Source: an uncultured Saprospiraceae bacterium
GTDB lineage: Bacteria; Bacteroidota; Bacteroidia; Chitinophagales; Saprospiraceae
Direction of reading: 5' to 3'
Assembly: GCA_937139495.1 (NCBI GenBank)
Contig: CAKZQC010000047.1
Location: 62,001 to 126,000, forward strand
Length of the DNA stretch: 64,000 bases
Part shown: positions 9,090 through 17,384 of the stretch, in pieces
Position numbering within the stretch: the stretch's first letter is position 1
Layout: the number at the start of each line of letters is the position of its first letter
The notes under the pieces: model-generated
Seen by the model: the letters and a program-made list of their open reading frames with translations, nothing else
Told to the model about the DNA's origin: nothing
Database searches by the model: none
Made by a program: the position numbers and the translations under genes

Positions 9090-10148
9090 TTACGCCAAAT
9101 CTATATCTTTATTCAAATAAACATCTTGCACAGCATTGATAAGCTCAACACCTTCTTTGAGCGGCTTCTGGAACGCTTTCCTGCCCAAAATTAAGCCCAT
9201 ACCACCTGCACGCTTGTTAATAACAGCCGTTTCTACGGCATCTTGCAAGTCATTGCCACCAGCAGCACCACCAGAGTTAATCAATCCAATTCTGCCCATA
9301 TAGCCGTTTGCTACTTGGTAGCGACACAAATCAATTGGGTGGTCGGTTGACCATTTGGAATACATACTATCGTGCGTTTTGCCAAAGTTAATGTTTTTGA
9401 AACCACCATTATTAGTTGGCAATTTTTGCTTGACAATATCTGCCTGAATGGTCGCTCCAATATGATTGGCTTGACCTGTCAAATCAGCTGCTGAGTGATA
9501 ATCTACACCATCTTTTTTGAAACCGCTATTACGTGTATAGCACCACAAAATAGTCGCCATGCCCAATTCGTGTGCATAATCAAACGCCTCTGCTACTTCC
9601 ACAATCTGACGATTGGAGTCTTCGCTACCAAAATAAATAGTTGCTCCTACTGCTACAGCACCCATTTCCCATGCGTTCTTGATAGAACCATACATGATTT
9701 GGTCGTACTTGTTAGGATAGGTAAGCAACTCATTGTGGTTTATCTTGACGATAAACGGTATTTTGTGTGCATACTTGCGGGCTACAGAAGCCAATACACC
9801 ATAAGTACTCGCTACGCCGTTGCACCCTGCTTCTATTGCTAGCTTAACAATATTTTCGGAATCAAAATACTTAGGGTTGGGAGCAAAAGAAGCACCTGCG
9901 GTATGCTCCAATCCTTGATCGACAGGCAAAATAGAAACGTATCCTGTATCTTGCAAACGACCGTGTCCGTACAAGGTAGCCAAACTACGTAGCGTCTGAA
10001 TACTTCTGTTAGAACCTGACCATACGTCGTCTATGAAATTAGGACTAGGTTGGTATAATTCTTTTTTGTCGAAAGTGGTACATTGGTGTTGGAGAAGATG
10101 CTTTGCTTTTTCGTCTCCCAAAATTTTAGTAATCTTATCTAAAGACAT
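9090..10148 (-). CDS. fbaB: Class I fructose-bisphosphate aldolase (DhnA/FbaB type)
   Basis: A 352-residue cytosolic aldolase of the archaeal/DhnA class I family. It interconverts fructose 1,6-bisphosphate with dihydroxyacetone phosphate and glyceraldehyde 3-phosphate. Visible family segments are VSILPVDQGLEHT near residue 70, PFIVKINHNE near 135 and the C-terminal phosphate-binding stretches NSGGAAGG and GLILGRKAFQ. The Schiff-base Lys lies in the beta-barrel core. Length matches the family (about 350). Monocistronic, with its own terminator and a -7-like box upstream at 10192-10199. Confidence 0.92.
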   Translation of the reverse strand: MSLDKITKILGDEKAKHLLQHQCTTFDKKELYQPSPNFIDDVWSGSNRSIQTLRSLATLYGHGRLQDTGYVSILPVDQGLEHTAGASFAPNPKYFDSENIVKLAIEAGCNGVASTYGVLASVARKYAHKIPFIVKINHNELLTYPNKYDQIMYGSIKNAWEMGAVAVGATIYFGSEDSNRQIVEVAEAFDYAHELGMATILWCYTRNSGFKKDGVDYHSAADLTGQANHIGATIQADIVKQKLPTNNGGFKNINFGKTHDSMYSKWSTDHPIDLCRYQVANGYMGRIGLINSGGAAGGNDLQDAVETAVINKRAGGMGLILGRKAFQKPLKEGVELINAVQDVYLNKDIDLA

Positions 10149-10191
10149 GAAATCCTAATTTATAATGATGTAAAGTAGAGTTAAGTGGTAA

Positions 10192-10199
10192 CAAATGTA
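10192..10199 (-). promoter_or_regulatory. Putative -7 box for fbaB
   Basis: TACATTTG on the minus strand matches the Bacteroidota -7 consensus TAnnTTTG and lies 44 bases upstream of the aldolase start codon. I see no good -33 TTTG at the usual distance, so support is partial. Confidence 0.45.
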
Positions 10200-10418
10200 T
10201 ATTGTTATTACATAAATCTATAATATATTTTGTAGTGCCGCTAAAATAGCGTTTTTTTGTGGAAGTAGAAAGCATTGGTTGAGCAATGCTAAAAAGTTTT
10301 ATCTTTAATCTAAAAAAGTTCCCCGTTCTTAAATAAAAAAAAGTACCTTAGTTATGTATAAATGAAAAGGTCATCCTATTTTCATATTTCGCCAATCACT
10401 AAAATAAAAAATTCCCAA

Positions 10419-11252
10419 ATGAGACATACTACTTTATCTCAAATAACGACCTTTTTATGCGGTTTCCTGCTGTTAAGTTTAGCACTTAGTAGTTGCGAAC
10501 ACAAAATCAAAAAGCCTGTTATTACGATGGATAGCATCTTGGCTGCCATTCCTGATTCGCTACACAAAAGCGTTGATTTTTATGCTTCTGATAGTCTGCT
10601 GGTACGGGCTAATTTGTATTTCCACTCCAAGCAGTTGCCCAATATTGTATTCTGTCATCAAGCAGGGTTCAATAAATTTGAGTATGACTCTATTGCGGAG
10701 GCAATACACCTACAAGGCTACAATTGCTTAGTACTAGACCAGCGCTCTGGTGGCACGATGCACGATGGTGACCGCTCTTACCCCAACGTAACGCACGAAC
10801 GAGCCATAGCGGCTAACAAACCAACGGATTATGTTTCTGCAGAACGAGATATTCAAGCGGCTATTGATTACCTATACGATATGAATGGTAGAACTCGAAT
10901 CGTACTATGGGGCAGTTCTTATTCTGCTACTTTGGCACTTCATATTGGCTTGCGCAATTCAAGAACTGCTGGAGTTGTTGCTTTCAGCCCTGGAGATTAT
11001 CTCAAAGATGACAGCCGAGACTTTTCCAAAGTAATAAAAAATACCCTCAAGCCTTATTGGCTAGCCTCTTCAAGAGAAGAAGCTCCTGCTATTACGGCTA
11101 TATTGGACACCGCTACGCTTGATAGTACACACGTCCAGTTCATACCGACATTAGAGGGCAAACACGGCTCCAAAGCATTGTGGCTAGACAACCCAGGGCA
11201 AGAAGAGTACTGGGAATCGCTATGGAAATTCCTTGATAATGTCCGAACATAA
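10419..11252 (+). CDS. Lipoprotein alpha/beta hydrolase
   Basis: A serine-hydrolase-like lipoprotein, about 277 residues from the ATG at 10419. That start places the lipobox LSSC about 25 residues in, a normal lipoprotein signal. An in-frame ATG at 10362 would add 19 residues before the signal and is less likely. Nucleophile elbow GSSYSA lies near residue 165, preceded by DQRSGG, the oxyanion-strand region of alpha/beta hydrolases; a His near the C-terminus (KHGSK) may complete the triad. It is probably anchored in the cell envelope. Substrate unknown. Confidence 0.8.
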   Translation: MRHTTLSQITTFLCGFLLLSLALSSCEHKIKKPVITMDSILAAIPDSLHKSVDFYASDSLLVRANLYFHSKQLPNIVFCHQAGFNKFEYDSIAEAIHLQGYNCLVLDQRSGGTMHDGDRSYPNVTHERAIAANKPTDYVSAERDIQAAIDYLYDMNGRTRIVLWGSSYSATLALHIGLRNSRTAGVVAFSPGDYLKDDSRDFSKVIKNTLKPYWLASSREEAPAITAILDTATLDSTHVQFIPTLEGKHGSKALWLDNPGQEEYWESLWKFLDNVRT

Positions 11253-11282
11253 GGTGACTTAATAACAAATCACCCGTCCTAA

Positions 11283-11341
11283 CTAAGAACAGGTCTAACA
11301 ATTATACTGATTTGTAATTTTAAACATGTTCTTAGCATTTT
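11283..11341 (+). terminator. Possible terminator after the lipoprotein hydrolase
   Basis: CTAAGAACA (11283-11291) can pair with TGTTCTTAG (11327-11335), followed by a T-rich tract. The loop is long (35 bases), so this is weaker than the other terminators here. Confidence 0.4.
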
Positions 11342-11413
11342 ATTTTTTATTCCCAACCCGATAGGTTTTTATTATTCTTACACTAATACCTATCAATTAG
11401 ATTACTAATAATT

Positions 11414-12124
11414 ATGAAAAATTATAACCTATTTATTCTCTGCGGTCTAAGTCTTTCTCTATTATTTTCATGCAATGGAGAGGAGGCAAAAAAAATAACT
11501 ATTACTGACCTAAAAGACTCTACTAGAGCTCAAGAACAGAACGAAACTGTGGTGCAAGAATTACAGTTTTATGACGAGCATGATTCCGCTATTAATCAAG
11601 AAAGGTTCAATCAAAAGATAGCTTCTGGTATTTTTCTTCCTTTAGAAACAAAATCTATAGGAGGACAAAACGAAGTCCATTTGATTACGCTCGAAAGACA
11701 TGCTCGTAATCTAGAAGAAATGGAAGTTCCAGATTTTAGCCTAAGTGATTTGAATGGCAATACTTACAACCGAAAAAATACACTCGGAAAAGTAACCGTC
11801 CTTAGTTTTTGGTTTACTTCTTCGCCACTCAATGTCAACGAAATCGGCAAACTCAACGAATTGGCATTGCAATTCAAAGAAAATAATAAAGTATTGTGGC
11901 TCGCCGCAGCACTAGATAATGCCGATCAACTCTCTCGCTTTCTCAAAGACAAAGGTTGGGCGTTCCGTTTCGCTGCCGACCAAGAAAAACTAGCCATTGA
12001 GTTTGGTGTATTGACGTACCCTACTCATCTTATCATTGACCAAAAAGGTCAGATTGTTAGAGCACTGGTCAGAAATGGCGACTCTGCCGCTGCTATCGCT
12101 CAAAAAATCAACTCACTACTCTAA
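11414..12124 (+). CDS. Thioredoxin-fold lipoprotein without CxxC
   Basis: A 236-residue lipoprotein (lipobox FSC at residues 18-20) with a TlpA/ResA-like domain from about residue 105: VPDFSLSDLNG, then GKVTVLSFWFTSS, and the cis-Pro region YPTHLIIDQKG near 205. At the place where thiol-disulfide reductases have WCxPC the sequence reads FTSSPLN, so both redox cysteines are missing. It cannot be an ordinary disulfide reductase; a binding or scaffold role is possible but unproven. The N-terminal 90 residues are not recognised. Confidence 0.8.
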   Translation: MKNYNLFILCGLSLSLLFSCNGEEAKKITITDLKDSTRAQEQNETVVQELQFYDEHDSAINQERFNQKIASGIFLPLETKSIGGQNEVHLITLERHARNLEEMEVPDFSLSDLNGNTYNRKNTLGKVTVLSFWFTSSPLNVNEIGKLNELALQFKENNKVLWLAAALDNADQLSRFLKDKGWAFRFAADQEKLAIEFGVLTYPTHLIIDQKGQIVRALVRNGDSAAAIAQKINSLL

Positions 12125-12212
12125 CAGCAAAGTGGTCTTGTTTTTAAAGCAACGCTTATTTTTTCCAAAAAATGACGCTAGCTAAAAAGTGTCCGTTTCC
12201 AAGATTTTTATT

Positions 12213-12806
12213 ATGAATTTACCCATCAAGTTTCCAACATTACTATTGGCTTCCAAGTCGCCTCGACGCAAAGATTTGCTCACTCAATTGGGTTTGAAAT
12301 TTGAAATCGTACTACAAGACGTGGTAGAGGACTACCCGAATACACTGCCCAAAAATGAAATTCCAGAATACCTCGCTATTAAAAAAGCGACTGCCGTACA
12401 ACAGCACCTACAAGAACATCAAGTCATTGTAGCTTCTGATACGATTGTATTGATGAATGACACAGTTTATGGCAAACCAAAAGATGCTGCCGAAGCGTAC
12501 AAAATTCTGTCGGAACTCAGTGGTAAATCTCATCAAGTAATTACAGGTGTTTGCCTCATGGACAACTACAAATGTGTTACCTTTGCAGACACGGCTACTG
12601 TTCACTTAGCAGCACTCACAACAGCAGAAATCAAATTTTATGTTGATAATTATCAACCGTTTGACAAAGCTGGTGCTTATGCTATCCAAGAGTGGATAGG
12701 ACTCGCCAAAGTAGAAAAAATAGAAGGTACTTACAATACAATTGTAGGGCTACCGACGCAAAAATTGTATAAAACACTGGTAGAAGAGTTTTGCACTCAT
12801 GAATAA
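12213..12806 (+). CDS. maf: Maf family nucleotide pyrophosphatase
   Basis: A 197-residue protein of the Maf/YhdE family, which hydrolyses non-canonical or TTP/UTP-type nucleoside triphosphates to monophosphates. Signature SKSPRRKDLL lies near residue 12, then VVASDTIV near 72 and the C-terminal AGAYAIQE (family AGGYxIQ). I chose the ATG at 12213 because it puts the SPRR motif at the usual distance; a GTG at 12189 would add 8 residues. It converges on the NHL-repeat gene. Confidence 0.92.
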   Translation: MNLPIKFPTLLLASKSPRRKDLLTQLGLKFEIVLQDVVEDYPNTLPKNEIPEYLAIKKATAVQQHLQEHQVIVASDTIVLMNDTVYGKPKDAAEAYKILSELSGKSHQVITGVCLMDNYKCVTFADTATVHLAALTTAEIKFYVDNYQPFDKAGAYAIQEWIGLAKVEKIEGTYNTIVGLPTQKLYKTLVEEFCTHE

Positions 12807-12815
12807 GGTCTAAAA

Positions 12816-12854
12816 TCAAAAATGAAAGCTACCCAATCGTGGATAGCTTTCATT
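12816..12854 (-). terminator. Terminator of the NHL lipoprotein transcript
   Basis: A perfect 11-bp stem, AATGAAAGCTA (12821-12831) with TAGCTTTCATT (12844-12854). The A-rich bases just left of it give a U-tract on the minus strand. It lies between convergent genes and may serve both. Confidence 0.75.
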
Positions 12855-12868
12855 ACAAAAAAGATTTC

Positions 12869-13717
12869 TTATTGATACTCATATATCACCAACTCCTTAC
12901 TACCATAATTGATAACATAAATGCGCTGATCCACTTGTAGCACATCAGTAGGTTTTTCCAACTGTTCTGTTATAGTTTGTTGCAAGTTGCCTTCCAAATC
13001 GTACACCAATACTCGATTGTTCTCAAAGTCAGTGGCAAACAGCTCTTTTTCGTTGACGTAAATACCTGTTGTAGCATTCATTTTCTCCGCTTCGCCTATC
13101 GTTTGCAACCATTTTCCTTGTTTGTCCAATACCTGTACTCGATGATTGTAGGCATCTGCTACATATATTTTATCGCCCATCAACTGTACGTCCGTAGGAT
13201 AATGAAACTGCCCATTTTCTTTTCCTTTCTCTCCAAAAGCGACCCAATTTTCGCCTTCATTATACCAAATTTGATGATGATAAAAATCAGCTACTGCTCG
13301 TGTCGTACCTTGCACACTGATAGACGCTGGAGCATCTAACTGCTCCATTGATTCTTCTGTTTTTTGATTGCCATCAAACCTACTAATGACATCTTTGCCA
13401 TATTCTGGAATATAGATATAATCGGCATCACTATCCAAGTGCATCGGACGCTCCAAATCTTGTAATACTACTTCTATAGTACCTGCTTTTGTTAGCTTTA
13501 CCAATTGGTTATTGTCGCCATCTGCAATCCATAGGTTTTCCTTGAAATACGTCAGCCCGATTGGAGCAATTGTATCCAAATCAATACGTTCTACCTCTTG
13601 CCATTGGGCAGCTATTGAAGGTGTTTCTACTGCTATTTTTTCTGTTCCCTTAGGGCTGTCACAGCCTATCATTATCAGTAGCACGGCTACCAACAATGTA
13701 TTATGATATACATTCAT
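12869..13717 (-). CDS. NHL/beta-propeller lipoprotein
   Basis: About 282 residues from the ATG at 13717, which gives a clean lipoprotein signal (lipobox MIGC). An upstream in-frame ATG would add 36 unlikely residues. The body is a run of beta-propeller blades of NHL type, with repeated patterns such as PTDVQLMGDKIYVADAYNHRVQVLD and ENNRVLVYDLEG. Such domains usually bind protein or ligand rather than catalyse. It lies downstream of the two-HMA protein gene (gap 83 bases) and may be the last gene of that transcript; a terminator follows. Confidence 0.82.
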   Translation of the reverse strand: MNVYHNTLLVAVLLIMIGCDSPKGTEKIAVETPSIAAQWQEVERIDLDTIAPIGLTYFKENLWIADGDNNQLVKLTKAGTIEVVLQDLERPMHLDSDADYIYIPEYGKDVISRFDGNQKTEESMEQLDAPASISVQGTTRAVADFYHHQIWYNEGENWVAFGEKGKENGQFHYPTDVQLMGDKIYVADAYNHRVQVLDKQGKWLQTIGEAEKMNATTGIYVNEKELFATDFENNRVLVYDLEGNLQQTITEQLEKPTDVLQVDQRIYVINYGSKELVIYEYQ

Positions 13718-13800
13718 CTTTTGTTGTTTGGTTAGTTTGTCTAACAAAAAGTAGATTGATTCGCCTGAAGCAACCCAATCTACTCGATTTATTATAGCTA

Positions 13801-14433
13801 TTATTTGAGGCGTGGATATTGGCAACAGCCGTGCAAGTTATTGTACGTCTTATTGCTCGCCTTCACATCAGGGGTATCGTGTCCTGCTTTCGCAATCGCT
13901 TGTTCTACCTGTTGTACCGTAGTACTATTCGACAAAAGCAAGGTAAGCTCCTGCGTATTTTTGTCCCAAGTGGCACCCTGTACCCCTGTTACCGAATTAG
14001 CAGCTTTTTCAATACGAGCTTTGCACATATCGCAATTGCCTGCGACGGTCACGGTCGATTTTTGGTTAGCTTGAACCGCCTTTTTGGTAGTCACCACTTC
14101 TTTTTTAGTCGTTTCGATACTCCCATCACTTCTATTGATGACAACACTAACGGGCGTATAACCTGCTGCTTCTACTTGCTTTTCAACTGCTGCAATAGTC
14201 AGCTTTTCGGCTGCAGGATACGTAAACGTAAAGTTGCCCGTTTCCATGTCTATTTTAGGATTTTTGAGCCCTTTCCATTCCTTAAATTTTTTCTCCAATC
14301 CATAGGCACAAAATGGACAGCCCAAGCCATCTACTTGCACCAAAAAATTATCTTTTTCATTATTCTGAGCTTGTACATTGTTACTGCTCATTACGATTAG
14401 TAGCATCGCTGCTAGCATTATTATATATTTCAT
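13801..14433 (-). CDS. Exported protein with two heavy-metal-associated domains
   Basis: About 210 residues from the ATG at 14433. A signal peptide ends near VQAQ. Two HMA-type modules follow: one with GCPFC (about residues 38-42) and one with NCDMC (about 133-137), separated by a Lys/Thr/Val-rich linker. A further Cys pair (GCC) lies at the C-terminus. HMA domains bind Cu(I), Zn or Hg through CxxC, so this looks like a periplasmic metal carrier. An in-frame upstream start at 14481 exists but overlaps the preceding gene and lacks a signal. Part of the metal cluster 13801-17978. Confidence 0.85.
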   Translation of the reverse strand: MKYIIMLAAMLLIVMSSNNVQAQNNEKDNFLVQVDGLGCPFCAYGLEKKFKEWKGLKNPKIDMETGNFTFTYPAAEKLTIAAVEKQVEAAGYTPVSVVINRSDGSIETTKKEVVTTKKAVQANQKSTVTVAGNCDMCKARIEKAANSVTGVQGATWDKNTQELTLLLSNSTTVQQVEQAIAKAGHDTPDVKASNKTYNNLHGCCQYPRLK

Positions 14434-14470
14434 GTTTTTTGTTTTTAATTTTCCTAAAAAAAAATTGTAC

Positions 14471-15256
14471 CTAGAGTACATATCGCATACCTAGATAGAT
14501 ACTGTACTGTCTTCTTTTTGCTTCTTCCATTTGTTGCCACAAAGGCAATTGCAACGCAGCTTCAAAGGTGAATCGACCTTTGGCGTACTGTATTCCTTGT
14601 CCGTACAACACCATAAAATTGGCTTGTTCGACAAAATAAGAAGCTTGATATTCAAAAAATAAATTGACTTGATTGACAGGATAACTAGGCTTGAGGAGTG
14701 GCAATCCAATCCCTGCTTTCAAACGAACTTCGTCTTGCAAATTGAGTGGACTCCATTGATACCCAAGCTCACTAGAAATACCATATTTGATACTTTCGTA
14801 ACCTGCTACAATACCATAATAGCCTTGATACAAGCCTGTACTCATACCTTCCAAATCCAGTTTTTTGCCTGTAGGTAAGGTTTGCAGTGTTTTTGCAACC
14901 ATACGGAACGTCTTGCCCGTGCCATCTTTTCTATAAAACTGGTATTTGTAGAGCAATTCGATATCGCCTAGTGTTGTTCCTCCGCCTCTAGCATCTTGAT
15001 CGGCAAAATGATAATTGACCATAGGAATATAGACCCCAACCAACATATTGGAAGTAGGTAAATAATGTACCATAGCTGGCAATCGCCAAAAAATTCCTTC
15101 GTTTGTTTTTCTGAATTCTGTTAGTGTCTTGAACACCGCTCGATTAGCACCGAGCATAATCGGTTTGTCCCCTAATATAGGAGGTCCCTGAGCGATTGCA
15201 GTGGTACTACTCCAACATAGAATAGTCACACACAATGCCCGAATGATTGTCGTCAT
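14471..15256 (-). CDS. Predicted outer-membrane beta-barrel protein
   Basis: A 261-residue protein with a signal peptide ending near AIAQG (residue 23). The rest is a series of amphipathic, aromatic-flanked strands ending in Leu after a Tyr-rich final strand (YLGMRYVL), as in outer-membrane barrels. I cannot assign a family beyond a general barrel resembling the phenol MetA-pathway or transporter type. It lies 37 bases before the two-HMA protein gene in the same direction, so it may pass or sense the same metal. Confidence 0.65.
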   Translation of the reverse strand: MTTIIRALCVTILCWSSTTAIAQGPPILGDKPIMLGANRAVFKTLTEFRKTNEGIFWRLPAMVHYLPTSNMLVGVYIPMVNYHFADQDARGGGTTLGDIELLYKYQFYRKDGTGKTFRMVAKTLQTLPTGKKLDLEGMSTGLYQGYYGIVAGYESIKYGISSELGYQWSPLNLQDEVRLKAGIGLPLLKPSYPVNQVNLFFEYQASYFVEQANFMVLYGQGIQYAKGRFTFEAALQLPLWQQMEEAKRRQYSIYLGMRYVL

Positions 15257-15384
15257 AAGGTTGTTAATTTTGTCTTCTAAATAGATGGATCTCCTTGCTT
15301 ACGAATCTATTCGCAATCAAAGTCTACTAGTTCGCATTAGTGGCTAATGCTTTTGCATTGCCATCAGGCAACACCGACAAAATT

Positions 15385-15873
15385 CTATAAAAGGAAAGAT
15401 TGCACCCAAATAAATACTGCCGCTGACCGCTGAAAAAGTGGTGGGCTGTAATAGCGATGTACAGTAGGTACAAGTTCAAAAAAATTGTATAATTGATAGC
15501 TATCCGCAGCTACTTTGATAGCACCACTTGACAACAAATCTATATCAAATCCTCCTTGATTGACAATCGGCAATTCTTCTGCTGTTTGCAATACTGTTTT
15601 GGTAGCTTCGAACTGAACTTTGCCAGCACAACAACAATTGTCAGTTAGCTGGCTAGTTGTTTTTGACAAATTGATATTGTCGGAAGTCTCAGATGGTATA
15701 CTACAACAACTTTTTGCAGTTGCTTTGGTGTGTTTTGTACAACTAGTTGTAACAACAGCAGCTGATAGTTTGCACTTACAATCAGATAACAACATAGGAC
15801 TCCCCACCGCTAACACCAAAACTAATAGTGCTAGTAAGGAAGAAATAAGTCGATATGTTGTTTGTTTTTTCAT
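15385..15873 (-). CDS. Cys-rich HYC_CC_PP-type protein
   Basis: A 162-residue protein: hydrophobic N-terminal segment (about residues 9-30), then cysteine clusters DCKCK, TSC, SCC and DNCCC between residues 31 and 84, and a YYSPPLFQ stretch near the C-terminus. This arrangement (Cys pairs then PP) fits the HYC_CC_PP group of Bacteroidota, commonly found with heavy-metal genes, although the leading H-Y-C part is not exact. Probably membrane-anchored or periplasmic metal binder. Its promoter lies directly against the start codon. Confidence 0.7.
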   Translation of the reverse strand: MKKQTTYRLISSLLALLVLVLAVGSPMLLSDCKCKLSAAVVTTSCTKHTKATAKSCCSIPSETSDNINLSKTTSQLTDNCCCAGKVQFEATKTVLQTAEELPIVNQGGFDIDLLSSGAIKVAADSYQLYNFFELVPTVHRYYSPPLFQRSAAVFIWVQSFLL

Positions 15874-15887
15874 CTAGTACAAATGTA
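15874..15887 (-). promoter_or_regulatory. -7 box and shared motif upstream of the HYC-type gene
   Basis: On the minus strand TACATTTG (15880-15887) is a full TAnnTTTG match and runs into TACTAG just before the ATG. The plus-strand block CTAGTACAAATGTA recurs almost unchanged at 16723-16736 before the HMA-MauE gene. AGTACA-AA-TGTACT is also an inverted repeat, so it could be an operator. Confidence 0.5.
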
Positions 15888-15961
15888 CTCCAATTTTGAT
15901 CGTATTGTTTACACAATTGAGGGTAGGAATTATATAATTAGGGGAAGACTACACGGAAGTT

Positions 15962-16705
15962 TTATAGCATGATCATCATCGCTATTGCCATTACGACCAT
16001 CGCTACATCTTCAATAATCGTAATCGTGGACATGGGCAAATTGAAAACATCGCCCAAACAGGCACATTTTATTTTTTGCTTATTCAGATTGCTCTGAATG
16101 ACCCCAATACTACTGATACCTAATATAATAGCGGTAGCAAGATTGGTATAAAAAGGAAAGACATTAACGAGGTACAAAATCCCTAAAGTTAGTTCTACAA
16201 AAGGATACACATAACCCCAACCTTTCCAGCGAGCAGCTACCACATCATACATCTGATAAGAGTTTGCAAATCCACTAATATTGAGTATTTTGAAGAAAGA
16301 AAATACGACAAAAAAGCCCGCCATAAAATGACGCATCAACAGCATAAATGAAAATTGCTCAAAAGGGTATTGCACCAATACCGAAACCAACAGAATATAA
16401 CCTACTATCAAAAAAAGTGGTTGATAAGTGGACCATTTGAAATCGCTAGAATCTGGCTCACCTGAATTATCTGTTATTTTCTGGATTGGCTCTACGGGAG
16501 TAGGCTCCAACGGCACAATCTTATATTTGCCAGTAGCCGCTTGTAGTGTTTCTAGCGGAATATTTGTTTGTTGTTCCACAGTTGTTTCGCCTGTTGGCAA
16601 ATCAATCGTTACGGCAGACACTTCGGGAAGTGCCAATAGCCCATTTTTGACCGTATTAAGGCAGCCATTGCAAGTCATGCCCGTTACTTTATATTGCTTT
16701 TTCAT
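15962..16705 (-). CDS. HMA-MauE/DoxX fusion membrane protein
   Basis: A 247-residue protein: N-terminal HMA domain with GMTCNGC (residues 9-15), a Pro/acidic linker to about residue 90, then four membrane helices of the MauE/DoxX type ending with CACLGDVFNLP near residue 215. HMA with CxxC binds soft metals; the MauE-like part is a redox-associated membrane module with its own Cys pair. The likely role is metal transfer across or at the inner membrane, by analogy with Bacteroidota copper clusters; the metal is not proven. Promoter block at 16723-16736. Confidence 0.85.
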   Translation of the reverse strand: MKKQYKVTGMTCNGCLNTVKNGLLALPEVSAVTIDLPTGETTVEQQTNIPLETLQAATGKYKIVPLEPTPVEPIQKITDNSGEPDSSDFKWSTYQPLFLIVGYILLVSVLVQYPFEQFSFMLLMRHFMAGFFVVFSFFKILNISGFANSYQMYDVVAARWKGWGYVYPFVELTLGILYLVNVFPFYTNLATAIILGISSIGVIQSNLNKQKIKCACLGDVFNLPMSTITIIEDVAMVVMAIAMMIML

Positions 16706-16722
16706 TTGTTTTATTTTTTGTT

Positions 16723-16736
16723 CTAGTACAAATATA
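16723..16736 (-). promoter_or_regulatory. -7 box and shared motif upstream of the HMA-MauE gene
   Basis: On the minus strand TATATTTG (16729-16736) fits TAnnTTTG. The plus-strand block CTAGTACAAATATA differs from the block at 15874-15887 by one base. The distance to the ATG (about 18 bases past the block) suits a short leader. Confidence 0.5.
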
Positions 16737-16798
16737 AAACAAATGCTATCCCTTTGTTTACATCTATCAGGGCATATTTTATAGAATTATGACAACAC

Positions 16799-17362
16799 TC
16801 AAAATTTATCTAAAAAGTGCCGTTTTCCATCTGCTTGTTTCTTAAATTGACTAGCCGTTTCACCTACTATTTTTTTGAATTGAGCAGAAAAATGAGCGGT
16901 ACTACTATATCCTAGCGCTACCGCTATTTGCGAAATTGTCCATTCGTTATTTTGCAATAATTCTTTAGCTCGTTCTATTTTTTGCAAAATAATATAGTAT
17001 TCTATCGTCAAATCTGTCGCTTTGCTAAACGTCTTACTGAGTGTAGAATAATCCTTGTGCAATGCTGCCACGAGTATATCAGACCAGTTCTGATTGACTT
17101 GTTTATCTTGATAATGAATATGATCGACAATCAATGATTTGATTTGATTGGTTAACTGCTCTTCGGGCGTAGAAAGCAGCTCAAAACCTACTTCTTTGAA
17201 GCTTTGAGCTAGTTCTTCTCGTTGGGCATCTGTCAGAGGATTGCTCAAAGTGACTGTTCCCAACACAATTTTGGTATAATCAATTGATTGGTGGACAAGT
17301 AGTCGCTCTACGGTGGCTATGCAGCGTGGGCAAACCATATTTTTGATAGACAACAATTCCAT
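16799..17362 (-). CDS. AraC-family regulator with HMA-like N-terminus
   Basis: A 187-residue protein. Residues 1-70 resemble an HMA/ferredoxin-like domain with the CxxC motif NMVCPRC at 8-13. The C-terminal 100 residues are an AraC-type double HTH (ISQIAVALGYSSTAHFSAQFKKIVGE, near 140-165). The CxxC domain is a likely metal sensor directly attached to the DNA-binding part. It sits between the HMA-MauE and TetR genes, so it probably controls this cluster; the candidate operators are the blocks at 15874 and 16723. Metal identity unknown. Confidence 0.85.
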   Translation of the reverse strand: MELLSIKNMVCPRCIATVERLLVHQSIDYTKIVLGTVTLSNPLTDAQREELAQSFKEVGFELLSTPEEQLTNQIKSLIVDHIHYQDKQVNQNWSDILVAALHKDYSTLSKTFSKATDLTIEYYIILQKIERAKELLQNNEWTISQIAVALGYSSTAHFSAQFKKIVGETASQFKKQADGKRHFLDKF

Positions 17363-17384
17363 ATTAATATTTAGATTCAGAATA

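Noticed and set aside
10271..10290. AGCATTG/CAATGCT hairpin between the aldolase and lipoprotein hydrolase genes
   Set aside because: Seven pairs, no T-run and located in a divergent promoter region; too little to call a terminator or operator.
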